In this document: positions 8,348 through 17,333 of the stretch, piece after piece | Layout: every line of letters begins with the position of its first letter | How positions within the stretch are numbered: position 1 is the first letter of the stretch | NCBI RefSeq assembly: GCF_900113305.1 | Contig: NZ_FOOW01000018.1 | Location: 1 to 55,345, forward strand | Origin: Prevotella sp. KH2C16 | GTDB taxonomy: Bacteria; Bacteroidota; Bacteroidia; Bacteroidales; Bacteroidaceae | Direction of reading: 5' to 3' | DNA: 55,345 nt | Program-made: the position numbers and the translations under genes | The notes under the pieces: generated by a model | Seen by the model: only the letters and a program-made list of their open reading frames with translations | What the model was told of the DNA's origin: nothing | The model's database searches: none

Positions 8348-8385
8348 TGAATTACAGAAGATTAAATCTTTAAATATCAACAGTT

Positions 8386-9378
8386 ATGAATTATCTAACA
8401 AACGACAAACTCCTCATCGTCGGAGCCGGAGGCATGATCGGTTCCAACATGGTTCAGAGCGCGCTGATGCTCGGTCTTACGCCCAATGTATGCCTGTATG
8501 ACATCTATGAGCCGGGCGTTCACGGCGTGTTTGACGAAATCCAGCAGTGCGCCTTCCCGGGTGCCAATGTTACCTATACGGTAGATCCCGAGGTGGCTTT
8601 CACGGGTGCCAAGTACATCATTTCGTCGGGCGGAGCTCCCCGAAAGGAAGGCATGACGCGTGAAGACCTGCTCAAGGGCAACTGCAAGATTGCGGCTGAA
8701 TTCGGCGAGAACATCAAGAAATACTGCCCCGAGGTATGCCATGTGGTGGTTATTTTCAACCCCGCTGATGTTACGGCACTCACCGCCCTCATCCACTCCG
8801 GCCTGAAACCCAACCAGCTGACATCGCTCGCAGCCCTCGATTCCACCCGCCTGCAACAAGCTCTCGCCCTCGAGTTCGGCGTTCAGCAAGACAAGGTTAC
8901 CGGCGCGCACACCTTCGGCGGCCACGGCGAACAGATGGCCGTATTCGCCTCACAAGTGAAGATCAACGGTAAGCCATTGGCAGAAATGGGTCTTTCCAAC
9001 GAGCGTTGGGAGGAAATCAAGCACCACACCGTGCAGGGAGGCTCCAACATCATCAAGCTGCGCGGCCGCAGTTCGTTCCAGAGCCCGGCCTATAACGCAG
9101 TCAAGATGATTGAGGCTGCCATGGGCGGAGAGAAGTTCACCCTGCCGGCAGGCTGCTATGTAAACGACGACAAGCTCGGCTTCAAGAATGTAATGATGGC
9201 CATGCCTACCACCATCGACGCCACCGGCGTTCACTTCGTGGAGCCCCAGGGCACCCCGGAGGAACTCGCAGAGCTCCAGAAGTCATACGAGCACCTCTGC
9301 AAGATGCGTGATGAAATCGTAGACCTGGGCATCGTTCCCGCCGTAGAAGCGTGGAAGAACGACAACCCGAACCTCTAA
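8386..9378 (+). CDS. mdh: malate dehydrogenase
   Basis: A 330-residue cytoplasmic NAD-dependent oxidoreductase interconverting malate and oxaloacetate; in anaerobes of this group it normally runs toward malate on the route to succinate. The Rossmann motif GAGGMIGSNM is at residues 13-22. Substrate-binding arginines fit R86 and R92 (APRKEGMTR) and R155, and the catalytic pair fits D152 (LDSTR) and H180 (FGGHGEQM). Length is normal. The gene is monocistronic: promoter at 8255-8284 and a strong terminator 27 bases after the stop. Confidence 0.93.
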   Translation: MNYLTNDKLLIVGAGGMIGSNMVQSALMLGLTPNVCLYDIYEPGVHGVFDEIQQCAFPGANVTYTVDPEVAFTGAKYIISSGGAPRKEGMTREDLLKGNCKIAAEFGENIKKYCPEVCHVVVIFNPADVTALTALIHSGLKPNQLTSLAALDSTRLQQALALEFGVQQDKVTGAHTFGGHGEQMAVFASQVKINGKPLAEMGLSNERWEEIKHHTVQGGSNIIKLRGRSSFQSPAYNAVKMIEAAMGGEKFTLPAGCYVNDDKLGFKNVMMAMPTTIDATGVHFVEPQGTPEELAELQKSYEHLCKMRDEIVDLGIVPAVEAWKNDNPNL

Positions 9379-9404
9379 TCAGGCTTAGAGACCGATATCA
9401 CAAA

Positions 9405-9435
9405 GGGCAGAATCCACGAAGGTTCTGCCCTTTTT
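9405..9435 (+). terminator. intrinsic terminator after mdh
   Basis: GGGCAGAA (9405-9412) pairs with TTCTGCCC (9423-9430), a perfect 8-bp stem followed by TTTTT. Confidence 0.85.
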
Positions 9436-9482
9436 ACATGGATATCGCTCATGCCGGCACGGGCAGGAAACCCCAGAAAACG

Positions 9483-11891
9483 CTAAAACTTGAAGGTTAT
9501 CGTGCCATAGGGCACACAGTGGTTCTTGATCTTCACCGAGAAGAACAACGCCATGTCTTCTTCCGACGGGTTTCCCATGATATTGTAGAGACCAAACCGC
9601 AACAGCAGTTTAGAGCGCCGGAACTCCTTACGGAAGGAATAACTGGCGTCTATGCGGTAACGAAACGGCTCACGGGCGGTGCGGAATGTTTCCAGAGAAG
9701 GATTGTCGCCATCGGAGGAATCATAGAGAATCAATCCTGAGCGGAGGTTGCCGCCCAAGGTAACAAGCGACGACTTTCCTATATTATAGGACAAAGCCCC
9801 GTTCAGAACATGGGGTATATCATAGGCCGAAGGTATCTTTCCGCGCTCCTTCAGCTCGTCAAACCGCTCATAACTCCTGGACAGCGTATAGGACAGCTGC
9901 CAGTTGAACCGCCGCCAGCCATCGTAATAATACAGGCTTACACCGTGGCTGTCGCCCGTGCCCGTCATGATATATTTAGACCAGTCGCTGTCTTCTATAT
10001 AGACGGAAGGGCGCAAGGCCAGCACATTGACGCGGCGTTTATAGTATGCGGAGAGTTCGAGAATGCCTTTCGGCGTATAGTGTTTCCAGCCTATTTCGAA
10101 GTGAGTGGCCGTACTGGGCCTGAACCCTTCTATGCTCGGCATGATGAAATCAAAGGGCGTGGCAACATCGCTTACCCGGATATGATGGAAGAATTGCTCC
10201 ATGCGCGACAGGTTCGCATACAACAGGTCGTTGTTTCCGAAAGCCCACTTCAACGATATTCGTGGCTGGATACTATTCACATGCCGGTAGTTCCGGGGGA
10301 TATAGCTTACATAGTTGACGCCGACCAATGCCAGAAGACGCGGCGTGATGCGGATGTGGTTGTCATAGAAAAGGGAGAATTGCTTCGTGGGCTGCCACCG
10401 GTTGGCAAGCCCCAGGCCGAAAGCCGTGAGCTCGTACTTCTCCAATACACCCTTCATTCCCCAATGCATCGTATACAAATTCCCCGGCCGATAGGTAAAC
10501 TGCGTGTTGACATAGAGGCTCCTGATGCCGTTCCGGATATTCCCCACGCTGTCGGCAAGATACTCGTCTGCATAGGCGCGGATGGTATGAAGCGAGTAGG
10601 CCAGCGAGGTGGAGTTGGCTATTTTGGGGCTGATCTGGGTATTAAAGTGCAAGGCATAGAGTTGGTTCTCCCAATGCAGGATCGACTGTTTACGGCCATT
10701 CTCGGGCACATGATAGTCGTCCGTCGAGTTATAGGCCGACAGTCGGAGGGAGGTTACGGAGTCTAAATCGCAGGAAAGCTTAAGGTTGAAGTCATAGAAA
10801 GAGTGATTCATACGGTCGTCCTCGGAAACAAGACCGTCGAAAAAGTCAAGCCAGCTATGCCTTCCGCCTACCAGATAGGAGAGTCGATTCTTGATGACAG
10901 GCCCTTCGAATACCGCGGAAGCCGAAGGCATATCCAGCGAAAGCGTATTGACAAACTCCTGTTTGTTGCCGTCGCGCAAGTGTATATCCGTTACGGAAGA
11001 CAGCCGCCCGTCATACTGCGTGGGAATGAAACCGTTATAAAACGATACGCTCTTCAATGCATCACCATTGAAAAGGGTCAGCATGGAGTTGATGTGTCCG
11101 GGGTCATAAATCGGGAATCCCTCCAGCAAGAACAGATTTTCGTCGGTGGCCCCGCCAGAGACGGAAATATTCATGTTGGCAGAAGTCGCCGACACGCCGG
11201 GCAAGATGCGTATCTGAGAGAACAGGTCGGCATTGCTGAACGACACCATATTAGACGGCGCCCCTTCTTCCATGTCTTCCACGCTCTTGCGACGATTCAC
11301 CTGAACGGTCTTTATTTCAAACGGAATGGACGCCAACGGTATATTCACCAAACGACCGTTGTCTTCTACATCCGTGCTGGTTTCATAGGGCGCATAGCCC
11401 ACATAGCTCACAGACACCTTGCAACGGCCGCGCCTGACACCCACATTAAACATCCCGTTGCGGTCTGTTACGACAAAGGCTTTCCTGCCTACATGGTCAG
11501 TGACCATGACCGTTGCGCCGAAAAGCCTTTCCCCGCTGCCTTCCTCGCGTACGATTCCCATGAGGTCAAAAAGCCTCGTTCCAAGGATTTGAATCAGGAT
11601 TTTCCGTCCCGGCATGGGTATTAAACGATATTCATAGTCTTTCAACACCATGCCGAGAAGCTGACCTATCGTGGCAGATCCCGACACCCTGCAGGCCACA
11701 TGCCTATCCATCTCGATAAGCGAAGCATTATAAGAGAGTACGACTTTTCCCTCTCGCTCTATCCTGTCGAACCATATACGCACCGTGGCAGGAGAGGCGT
11801 CCACCTGAACAGCCTCTTCTGCCACCGAACCCTGGCCACTGGCACCCAGGGCGGCAAATGCCAATAGGATAGTCAACAGTATCTTACGCAA
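9483..11891 (-). CDS. TonB-dependent receptor with STN signalling domain
   Basis: An 802-residue outer-membrane receptor. The signal peptide (LLTILLAFAALGASG) is followed by an STN/secretin-like domain at about residues 30-105 (VRIWFDRIEREGKVVLSYNA), a carboxypeptidase-regulatory-like domain at about 110-195 (GERLFGATVMVTD), a plug domain (IRILPGVSATSANMNISVSG, ENLFLLEGFPIYDPGH) and a barrel ending in GTITFKF, with C-terminal Phe. An N-terminal STN domain in the periplasm is what lets FecA-type receptors signal to FecR. The FecR and ECF sigma genes lie immediately upstream on the same strand, in the order sigma, FecR, receptor. The ligand is not evident; no siderophore or SusD gene accompanies it. 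Confidence 0.9.
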   Translation of the reverse strand: MRKILLTILLAFAALGASGQGSVAEEAVQVDASPATVRIWFDRIEREGKVVLSYNASLIEMDRHVACRVSGSATIGQLLGMVLKDYEYRLIPMPGRKILIQILGTRLFDLMGIVREEGSGERLFGATVMVTDHVGRKAFVVTDRNGMFNVGVRRGRCKVSVSYVGYAPYETSTDVEDNGRLVNIPLASIPFEIKTVQVNRRKSVEDMEEGAPSNMVSFSNADLFSQIRILPGVSATSANMNISVSGGATDENLFLLEGFPIYDPGHINSMLTLFNGDALKSVSFYNGFIPTQYDGRLSSVTDIHLRDGNKQEFVNTLSLDMPSASAVFEGPVIKNRLSYLVGGRHSWLDFFDGLVSEDDRMNHSFYDFNLKLSCDLDSVTSLRLSAYNSTDDYHVPENGRKQSILHWENQLYALHFNTQISPKIANSTSLAYSLHTIRAYADEYLADSVGNIRNGIRSLYVNTQFTYRPGNLYTMHWGMKGVLEKYELTAFGLGLANRWQPTKQFSLFYDNHIRITPRLLALVGVNYVSYIPRNYRHVNSIQPRISLKWAFGNNDLLYANLSRMEQFFHHIRVSDVATPFDFIMPSIEGFRPSTATHFEIGWKHYTPKGILELSAYYKRRVNVLALRPSVYIEDSDWSKYIMTGTGDSHGVSLYYYDGWRRFNWQLSYTLSRSYERFDELKERGKIPSAYDIPHVLNGALSYNIGKSSLVTLGGNLRSGLILYDSSDGDNPSLETFRTAREPFRYRIDASYSFRKEFRRSKLLLRFGLYNIMGNPSEEDMALFFSVKIKNHCVPYGTITFKF

Positions 11892-11915
11892 ACCCTCGTG
11901 CTCCTTAAACCCTGC

Positions 11916-12857
11916 TTACTTATGTATCCTATATTGAAGTGGGGAGATGGAATCGTAGCGACAGTTGCAGAGCAGGGCGAGCTCCCTGACGGCATCCACG
12001 GGCTCCCGTATGTTCATTTTCGTGGTGATCGCATTGTCGCCGACAAGGGCGACATCCACATCGATACGGACATCCATCTCCCTTTCAATCCGGCCGACAG
12101 CCTCCCGGATGGGCGTATTCTCAAAGACAAAGGTGTGAACGGCTTTCTCTGGGTCCAACTGAACCTTATAGCCCAGGTTCTCATCCTTCACGGACACCTG
12201 TTCTCCCTCCGTGAGTATCACGACCTGATGACCGAGCGAGACCTGCACGCGACCCGTGCTCACCGTTACCTGCTCTTGGCCCGTGGTCTCCGCATCGATG
12301 GTAAAAGAGGTACCCAGCACATCCACCCGCAGACGGCCGGCATGCACGGAGAACGGCCGGCCGGCATGCTTCACATCGAAGAAGGCCTTACCCTTCAGGG
12401 TTATCTGCCGCCCCGCCGTCTCGCCCTCCTCGGTATATTCCACGGAGGCATCGGGCGAAAGTATCACCGTAGAGCCATCCGGCAAAGTCTTCTCCTGCCT
12501 CACGGAAGTATCATTAGCATAGAGCTGCCCATGACTGGAGAACAAACCACCGTAGGTAAAGACCCCTAACAGCAACAGCACCGATGCCGCTATGGCAAGC
12601 ACGGGATACAAGCTGCGCACGAGCGGTTTGCGCCGGGGAGCCTCCAGACGAGGCTCCACCTTGCGCCATGCTGCCGCAATGTCTAACTTCAGGTTCCTGT
12701 CGTCGGAAGACAACTTGACCACCAGCTGGCTCAATCGCCGATACTCCTCTCCGTTCTCTGCCCTGTAAGCATCAAGTTTTTCCTGCTCTCCGGGCGTCAA
12801 AGGCTCGTCGGAGAAGTGGCGTGCCAGTATTTCATCTATGTTTATCGCAGTATCCAT
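11916..12857 (-). CDS. FecR-family anti-sigma factor
   Basis: A 313-residue inner-membrane regulator. The N-terminal cytoplasmic part (ILARHFSDEPLTPGEQEKL) would hold the sigma factor, one membrane helix spans about residues 84-105 (AIAASVLLLLGVFTYG), and the periplasmic FecR domain begins near residue 118 (EKTLPDGSTVILSPDASVEY). The C-terminal DUF4974 domain spans about 245-312 (FENTPIREAVGRIEREMDV) and would contact the STN domain of the receptor encoded 24 bases downstream. The gene overlaps the sigma gene by 16 bases, so the two are translationally coupled. Confidence 0.92.
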   Translation of the reverse strand: MDTAINIDEILARHFSDEPLTPGEQEKLDAYRAENGEEYRRLSQLVVKLSSDDRNLKLDIAAAWRKVEPRLEAPRRKPLVRSLYPVLAIAASVLLLLGVFTYGGLFSSHGQLYANDTSVRQEKTLPDGSTVILSPDASVEYTEEGETAGRQITLKGKAFFDVKHAGRPFSVHAGRLRVDVLGTSFTIDAETTGQEQVTVSTGRVQVSLGHQVVILTEGEQVSVKDENLGYKVQLDPEKAVHTFVFENTPIREAVGRIEREMDVRIDVDVALVGDNAITTKMNIREPVDAVRELALLCNCRYDSISPLQYRIHK

Positions 12858-13399
12858 AAGCTGGTTTTAATTAATTGTGGCAACAATAGGAGGGTGAACG
12901 GATGCTTGGCAGAATAGTTCCGGATAATCCTGAAAGCCTTACCGATATGATTCTCCACCGTTTTTTCCGAAATGCCGAGGGCCTCGGCAATCTCTTTATA
13001 TTTCATTTTCTGCAGTTTGCTCATCATGAAGACATCACGGCATTTCGGCGGCAAGGCCGCAAGCACATGTTCGAGCAGCGACTCATAGTCGGTTCCGGGC
13101 TCCTCATCCTCCGGTTTTCCGGACACGGCGATATACTTGTCGTCGATGGAAACGATTGCCATCCGTTGCCGCTGGCGCAGGAAACTGATGCTGTTGTTCC
13201 TGACCGCAGTCTTCAGATAAGCCCCCAGTTCCTCGTCGGGAAGCTGATCCTTTGCATGATTCCACACGCTTACGAACAAGTCCTGCACGATATCCTCGCA
13301 GTCGTCAGGGTCGGAAACATATCCGTGTGCTATATGGCATAGCACCGGATAATATTTCTCGAATTGCGCCTTGAAATGTTTCTTTCTGTCTGTCTTCAT
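12842..13399 (-). CDS. ECF-type RNA polymerase sigma factor
   Basis: A 185-residue sigma-70 family protein of the Bacteroidota FecI-like group. Region 2 is at about residues 10-80 (DPDDCEDIVQDLFVSVW), region 4 at about 120-170 (LPPKCRDVFMMSKLQKMKYK, then EIAEALGISEKTVENHIGKA). It would direct transcription of the receptor and itself when FecR releases it. It heads the sigma-FecR-receptor set; the small porin-like gene 26 bases upstream on the same strand may belong to the same transcript. Confidence 0.93.
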   Translation of the reverse strand: MKTDRKKHFKAQFEKYYPVLCHIAHGYVSDPDDCEDIVQDLFVSVWNHAKDQLPDEELGAYLKTAVRNNSISFLRQRQRMAIVSIDDKYIAVSGKPEDEEPGTDYESLLEHVLAALPPKCRDVFMMSKLQKMKYKEIAEALGISEKTVENHIGKAFRIIRNYSAKHPFTLLLLPQLIKTSLWILR

Positions 13400-13425
13400 G
13401 AGAGTTTTTCATATTTCTTCCCACC

Positions 13426-14064
13426 TTAGAACTTCAGGCTTACGCCTGCCGTCAGGAAGCCCTTATAGCCCAAGCCGGCCTCTACGAAGCCGCCGACACG
13501 GTCGTTACCGACGCGAAGGGCGATAGGATTTACCTGAAAGGCGAAGTCGGTGGAAGTCTCGGCCTTGGCCTGAGCCTTGGTCTTGCCGAGCTCGGTCAGC
13601 CCTTTTTCCTTGGTACGGGTGAAGTCTACGCCGGCAGCCACCGTTCCATAGAGCTCTATGATGCCCTTCTTGAAATATACCATTTCGCCTACTGGCATCA
13701 CGAGGAAGTTCTGCTGCGTCTCCTTCACATCTTTTGTTACCTCCGCGTTCTTGCCGCTCGCATAGCTCACCTTGCTGGACACAGAGGCAAAACCTAAGTC
13801 CAGACCTACACGGAAGCGGTTGATGTGATACCTGTAACCCAGCCCGAACACGCCGCTCGACTGCTCGTCCGTACGCTGTGTTCCCGTCAAGGCATCCCCC
13901 AGGCCAATGCCCCAGAAGCTTGCGGTACCGAGCGTGAGCCCGTCGCTATATCCGAGCCTGAACTCATTGCGGTTTGCCGAGCCATACTTGCCATCTGACT
14001 GGGCTGCCGCCTGACCTAAACTTGCCAACAAGCACAAAGATAGTGCAAAAATCTTAATTTTCAT
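13426..14064 (-). CDS. small outer-membrane beta-barrel (porin-like) protein
   Basis: A 212-residue protein with signal peptide (FALSLCLLASLGQAAAQ, cleavage near residue 22) and alternating amphipathic strands (FGLGYRYHINRFRVGLDLGF, VGGFVEAGLGYKGFLTAGVS) ending in LKF, the usual C-terminal aromatic of an outer-membrane barrel. Size suggests eight to ten strands. No specific family is recognised. It lies 26 bases before the ECF sigma gene on the same strand, so it may be transcribed with the sigma/FecR/receptor cluster or be one of its targets. Confidence 0.75.
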   Translation of the reverse strand: MKIKIFALSLCLLASLGQAAAQSDGKYGSANRNEFRLGYSDGLTLGTASFWGIGLGDALTGTQRTDEQSSGVFGLGYRYHINRFRVGLDLGFASVSSKVSYASGKNAEVTKDVKETQQNFLVMPVGEMVYFKKGIIELYGTVAAGVDFTRTKEKGLTELGKTKAQAKAETSTDFAFQVNPIALRVGNDRVGGFVEAGLGYKGFLTAGVSLKF

Positions 14065-14254
14065 TGCTTTTTATTTTAAATTTGAGTTATTCTGCCAGAA
14101 ACATCCTTTTTCCAGAGGGTTCCGCCTTAGTAACTCTCACCAATGCGAAAACCCCTATTCAGGAAACTGCCTTTTCTTGAAATCAGGAAATACAGGACTT
14201 TTATCATCCGGTTATCCCCTGCCGACCAAGCTATGGATTCCCGAAAAAAGAAAG

Positions 14255-14342
14255 ACGGCCTTCCGGCTGATAAAATCGGCGAATTTGAACGACAAAATCG
14301 GCGAAATTGTGCCACAAAATCGCCGATTTTGTCAACCGACTG
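14255..14342. repeat. 22-nt-period direct repeat in a 450-base gene-free gap
   Basis: Units start at 14255 (weak), 14277, 14299 and 14321. Three begin CGGCGAA or CGCCGAT and each is preceded by AAAAT, giving AAAATCGGCGAATTT-like cores. No gene is seen from 14065 to 14518; open frames here on both strands have no recognisable features and cross the repeat. Confidence 0.7.
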
Positions 14343-14477
14343 GTATCCATGAGCATCGTAAGACCTCACCTTCTGCCATCCGAGCCACAACATCCCTCCA
14401 AACACACACACCCGGACAAATCTTCTTTTTTCACCTTTTTTAAAAGCGTTTTCCCATTATAATCCGTGGTTTATGCG

Positions 14478-14485
14478 TACCTTTG
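14478..14485 (+). promoter_or_regulatory. -7 box for the DUF3737/PatB/CutC cluster
   Basis: TACCTTTG followed by C matches TAnnTTTG, 33 bases before the ATG at 14519. This placement rules out a TTG start at 14483, which falls inside the box. Confidence 0.6.
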
Positions 14486-14518
14486 CAGGACGAACAAAAA
14501 GGTAAAGGCAAAAAGAAA

Positions 14519-15361
14519 ATGAAAATCATCAAGAATAAAAACTACGGAGGAGAACGCCCCTTGTTCGGCATTCAGGACACAAGATTAGAAAACATCATTA
14601 TCACCGACGGCGAGTCGGGCATCAAAAGCTGCCGGAACCTGGAGTGCGACAACTCCAAGTTCTATGGCAAATACCCCTGGTGGCATGTAGACGGGTCGGT
14701 CATCACCCACTGCTACTTCGCCCCCGAAAGCCGTAGTGCCATCTGGTATTCCGACAACATGCAGATGAAGGACTGCGTGATAGACGGGCCGAAGTTCTTC
14801 CGCGAGATGCACAACCTCGAGCTGGAGAATGTAAAGATCAACGACGCAGATGAGACTTTCTGGAAGGTAGACGGCCTGAAGCTGAAGAATGTGGAGCTCC
14901 ACGAGGGCACCTATCCCTTCATGTTCTCGACCGACATCTATGTCGACGGGCTCAAGAGCGATGCGAAATATGTATTCCAGTATTGCAGGAATGTGGAAAT
15001 CCACCATGCCGACATCCTCACGAAGGACTCTTTCTGGGAGTGCGAGAATGTCGTCGTCTATGACTCCAGCCTCAACGGGGAGTACCTGGCATGGCATTCC
15101 AAGAATGTAAAGCTCGTGCGCTGCCACATCAGCGGCGAACAGCCTCTGTGCTATATGGACGGTATCACGCTCAAGGACTGCACCTTCGACGCTGCCTGCG
15201 ACCGCGCCTTTGAGGACAGCCGCAACATCCAAGCGGAAATCAAGGGAGCCATTACCGAAATCAAGAACCCCGTCAACGGCCGCATCGTGGCCGACGAAGT
15301 GGGCAAGATTACCTACGACGAGTTTGCCAAAGGCCACGACTGCACAATAGAAACACGATAG
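14519..15361 (+). CDS. DUF3737 family protein (right-handed beta-helix-like)
   Basis: A 280-residue soluble protein made of short repeats, each with a turn and a beta strand (LENIIITDGESGIKSCRNL, MKDCVIDGPKFFREMHNLEL, VKLVRCHISGEQPLCYMDGI), the look of a beta-helix. This matches the DUF3737 family, whose function is unknown. ATG 14519 is chosen because it follows the promoter box and an A-rich stretch; the reading frame extends upstream only through the promoter. Its TAG stop is directly followed by the ATG of the PatB-like gene, so the two are translationally coupled and may act on the same metabolite. Confidence 0.8.
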   Translation: MKIIKNKNYGGERPLFGIQDTRLENIIITDGESGIKSCRNLECDNSKFYGKYPWWHVDGSVITHCYFAPESRSAIWYSDNMQMKDCVIDGPKFFREMHNLELENVKINDADETFWKVDGLKLKNVELHEGTYPFMFSTDIYVDGLKSDAKYVFQYCRNVEIHHADILTKDSFWECENVVVYDSSLNGEYLAWHSKNVKLVRCHISGEQPLCYMDGITLKDCTFDAACDRAFEDSRNIQAEIKGAITEIKNPVNGRIVADEVGKITYDEFAKGHDCTIETR

Positions 15362-16537
15362 ATGAAATACGATTTTGACAAGGAAACCATCCGCCGCGGC
15401 ACCCAATGCGTGAAATGGGACGAAGCCGCCGACCCTGAGGTGCTGCCCATGTGGGTGGCCGACATGGACTTCGAGGTGGCACCCTGCATTGCAGAAGTGC
15501 TCCAGAAACGCGTTGCCCACGGCATATTCGGCTATGCCCTGGTGCCGGAAAGCTATTATGAAGCCGTCATCGGCTGGTTCTCCCGCCGGCACGGGTGGAA
15601 CATCCAGCGCGACTGGATACTCTATACCTCGGGCGTAGTACCCGCCATGAGCTGCGCCATCAAGGCTCTCTGCATGCCCGGCGAGAAGGTGCTCATCCAG
15701 ACGCCAGTGTACAACTGCTTCTTCTCGAGCATCCACAACAACGGCTGCCAGGTGGTGGAAAATGAGCTCCGGCGCACGGGCGACACCTACGAGATAGACT
15801 TCGAGGATTTCGAGCGGAAGTGCGCCGACGAGAAGACCACGCTCTTCCTGCTCTGCAATCCCCACAATCCGGCCGGACGGGTGTGGTCGAAAGCCGAGCT
15901 GCAGCACATGAACGACATCTGCATGAGGCACGGCGTGCGCGTCGTCAGCGATGAAATCCATTGTGAGCTGGTGATGCCGGGCTGCGTTTACACGCCTTTT
16001 GCCGCCGCCGCCGACGACTGCCAGCGCAACTCCATAACGCTCTCCTCGCCCTCAAAGAGCTTCAACACCGCCGGACTTCAGATTGCCAACATCGTCTGTC
16101 AGGACGCGGAAGTCCGACGGAGAATCGACCGCGCCATCAACATCAACGAGGTCTGCGATGTCAATCCGTTCGGCCCCATCGCGCTCGAGGCGGCCTATAA
16201 CGAGGGCGAGGAGTGGCTCGACGAGCTCAACCAGTATCTTTACCAAAACTATCTTGCGCTCAAGGAGTTCTTTGCAAACCGCCTGCCGCAGCTTCAGGTG
16301 ATGCGCCTCGAGGGCACTTATCTGGTCTGGGTAGACATCAGGAGCCTCGGCCTTTCGTCCGACGGGCTGACGGAGAAGCTGCTCAACGAGGGCAAGGTAT
16401 TTGTCAACAGCGGCACGATGTATGGCCGCAAGGCGGGCGAAGGCTACATCAGAATCAACATTGCCTGTCCCCGAAGCCGCATGCTGGAGGGACTGGAGCG
16501 CATCGCCACCGTGATTGGAAAGTTGAATAAGAAGTAA
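15362..16537 (+). CDS. PLP-dependent aminotransferase of the PatB/MalY type (C-S lyase)
   Basis: A 391-residue fold-type I PLP enzyme. The N-terminal signature LPMWVADMDFEVAP and the segment GYALVPESYYEAVIGWFSRR are typical of the MalY/PatB cystathionine beta-lyase group, which cleaves cystathionine or cysteine conjugates to give a thiol, pyruvate and ammonia. The Schiff-base lysine is K232 in SPSKSFNTAG; CNPHNPAGRVW and SDEIHCEL are the cofactor-binding motifs. It sits between a DUF3737 gene (0-base gap) and cutC (19-base gap). True aminotransferase activity remains possible. Confidence 0.9.
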   Translation: MKYDFDKETIRRGTQCVKWDEAADPEVLPMWVADMDFEVAPCIAEVLQKRVAHGIFGYALVPESYYEAVIGWFSRRHGWNIQRDWILYTSGVVPAMSCAIKALCMPGEKVLIQTPVYNCFFSSIHNNGCQVVENELRRTGDTYEIDFEDFERKCADEKTTLFLLCNPHNPAGRVWSKAELQHMNDICMRHGVRVVSDEIHCELVMPGCVYTPFAAAADDCQRNSITLSSPSKSFNTAGLQIANIVCQDAEVRRRIDRAININEVCDVNPFGPIALEAAYNEGEEWLDELNQYLYQNYLALKEFFANRLPQLQVMRLEGTYLVWVDIRSLGLSSDGLTEKLLNEGKVFVNSGTMYGRKAGEGYIRINIACPRSRMLEGLERIATVIGKLNKK

Positions 16538-16556
16538 GGAACAAGAAGTAAAGAAT

Positions 16557-17312
16557 ATGCTCAATCGCAAAGATTTCCGTTTTGAGATATGCGCCAACGG
16601 CGTAGAGAGCTGCATCGCCGCACAGGAAGGCGGCGCCGACCGTGTGGAACTGTGTGCCGGCATTCCGGAGGGAGGCACCACCCCGTCGTATGGTGAGATA
16701 AAGCTTGCCCGCAAGGTGCTCACGAGCACCCTCCTACATGTCATCATCCGTCCGCGCGGAGGCGACTTCCTCTACTCCGAATTGGAATTGCAGCGCATGG
16801 AGGAGGACATCGACATTGCCCGCGAGCTTGGTGCCGACGGCGTGGTCTTCGGGTGTCTGCAGGCCGACGGAAGCATCGACATGGAGGCCAACTGCCGTCT
16901 GATGGCACACGCCAAGGGACTGAACACCACCTTTCACCGTGCCTTCGACCGCTGCAACGACCCCGAAAAGGCCTTGCAACAACTCATAGGTCTCGGATTT
17001 AACCGGGTGCTCACCTCCGGACAAAGGCCTACCGCTGCCGAAGGAGCCGACCTCCTGCGACGCCTCAACAAGCAAGCCGCCGGAAGAATTACGATTCTTG
17101 CGGGCTGCGGAGTCAACGAGAAGAACATCAAGGAGCTGCACGACAAGACCGGAATCCACGAGTTTCATTTCTCCGCCCGCGAACGGCGGAAAAGCGGGAT
17201 GCAGTACTCCAATCCCGAAGTGTATATGGGTGCCAAGGGTGCCGACGAGGAATCGCTCGACTACACCACGGCCGCACGGGTTAGAAAGACAATAGCCGCA
17301 TTGCTCGATTGA
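16557..17312 (+). CDS. cutC: CutC family protein
   Basis: A 251-residue TIM-barrel protein. Hallmarks are FEICANGVESCIAAQEGGAD near the N-terminus, RVELCAGIPEGGTTPSYG, VIIRPRGGDFLYSE, TFHRAFDRCNDP and LTSGQRPTAAEGADLL. The family has been linked to copper homeostasis, but the biochemical role is not settled. Length matches the family. It is the last gene of the DUF3737-PatB-CutC cluster; the stop codon lies within the hairpin that ends the transcript. Confidence 0.92.
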   Translation: MLNRKDFRFEICANGVESCIAAQEGGADRVELCAGIPEGGTTPSYGEIKLARKVLTSTLLHVIIRPRGGDFLYSELELQRMEEDIDIARELGADGVVFGCLQADGSIDMEANCRLMAHAKGLNTTFHRAFDRCNDPEKALQQLIGLGFNRVLTSGQRPTAAEGADLLRRLNKQAAGRITILAGCGVNEKNIKELHDKTGIHEFHFSARERRKSGMQYSNPEVYMGAKGADEESLDYTTAARVRKTIAALLD

Positions 17313-17328
17313 GCCCGCGGCTATTGTC
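17288..17328. terminator. hairpin between convergent cutC and hexosaminidase genes
   Basis: GACAATAGCCGC (17288-17299) pairs with GCGGCTATTGTC (17317-17328), a perfect 12-bp stem. It includes the end of cutC. The following plus-strand bases are only moderately T-rich, so it may be a weak or bidirectional terminator. Confidence 0.5.
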
Positions 17329-17333
17329 CTTGG

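Noticed and set aside
14127..14411. A 94-codon minus-strand frame and overlapping plus-strand frames in the gap before the DUF3737 gene
   Set aside because: They run across the 22-nt repeat array, have no recognisable domain or signal, and are best explained by chance.
14483..14518. A TTG start for the DUF3737 protein 12 codons upstream of the ATG
   Set aside because: It lies inside the TAnnTTTG promoter box, so it cannot be in the transcript.
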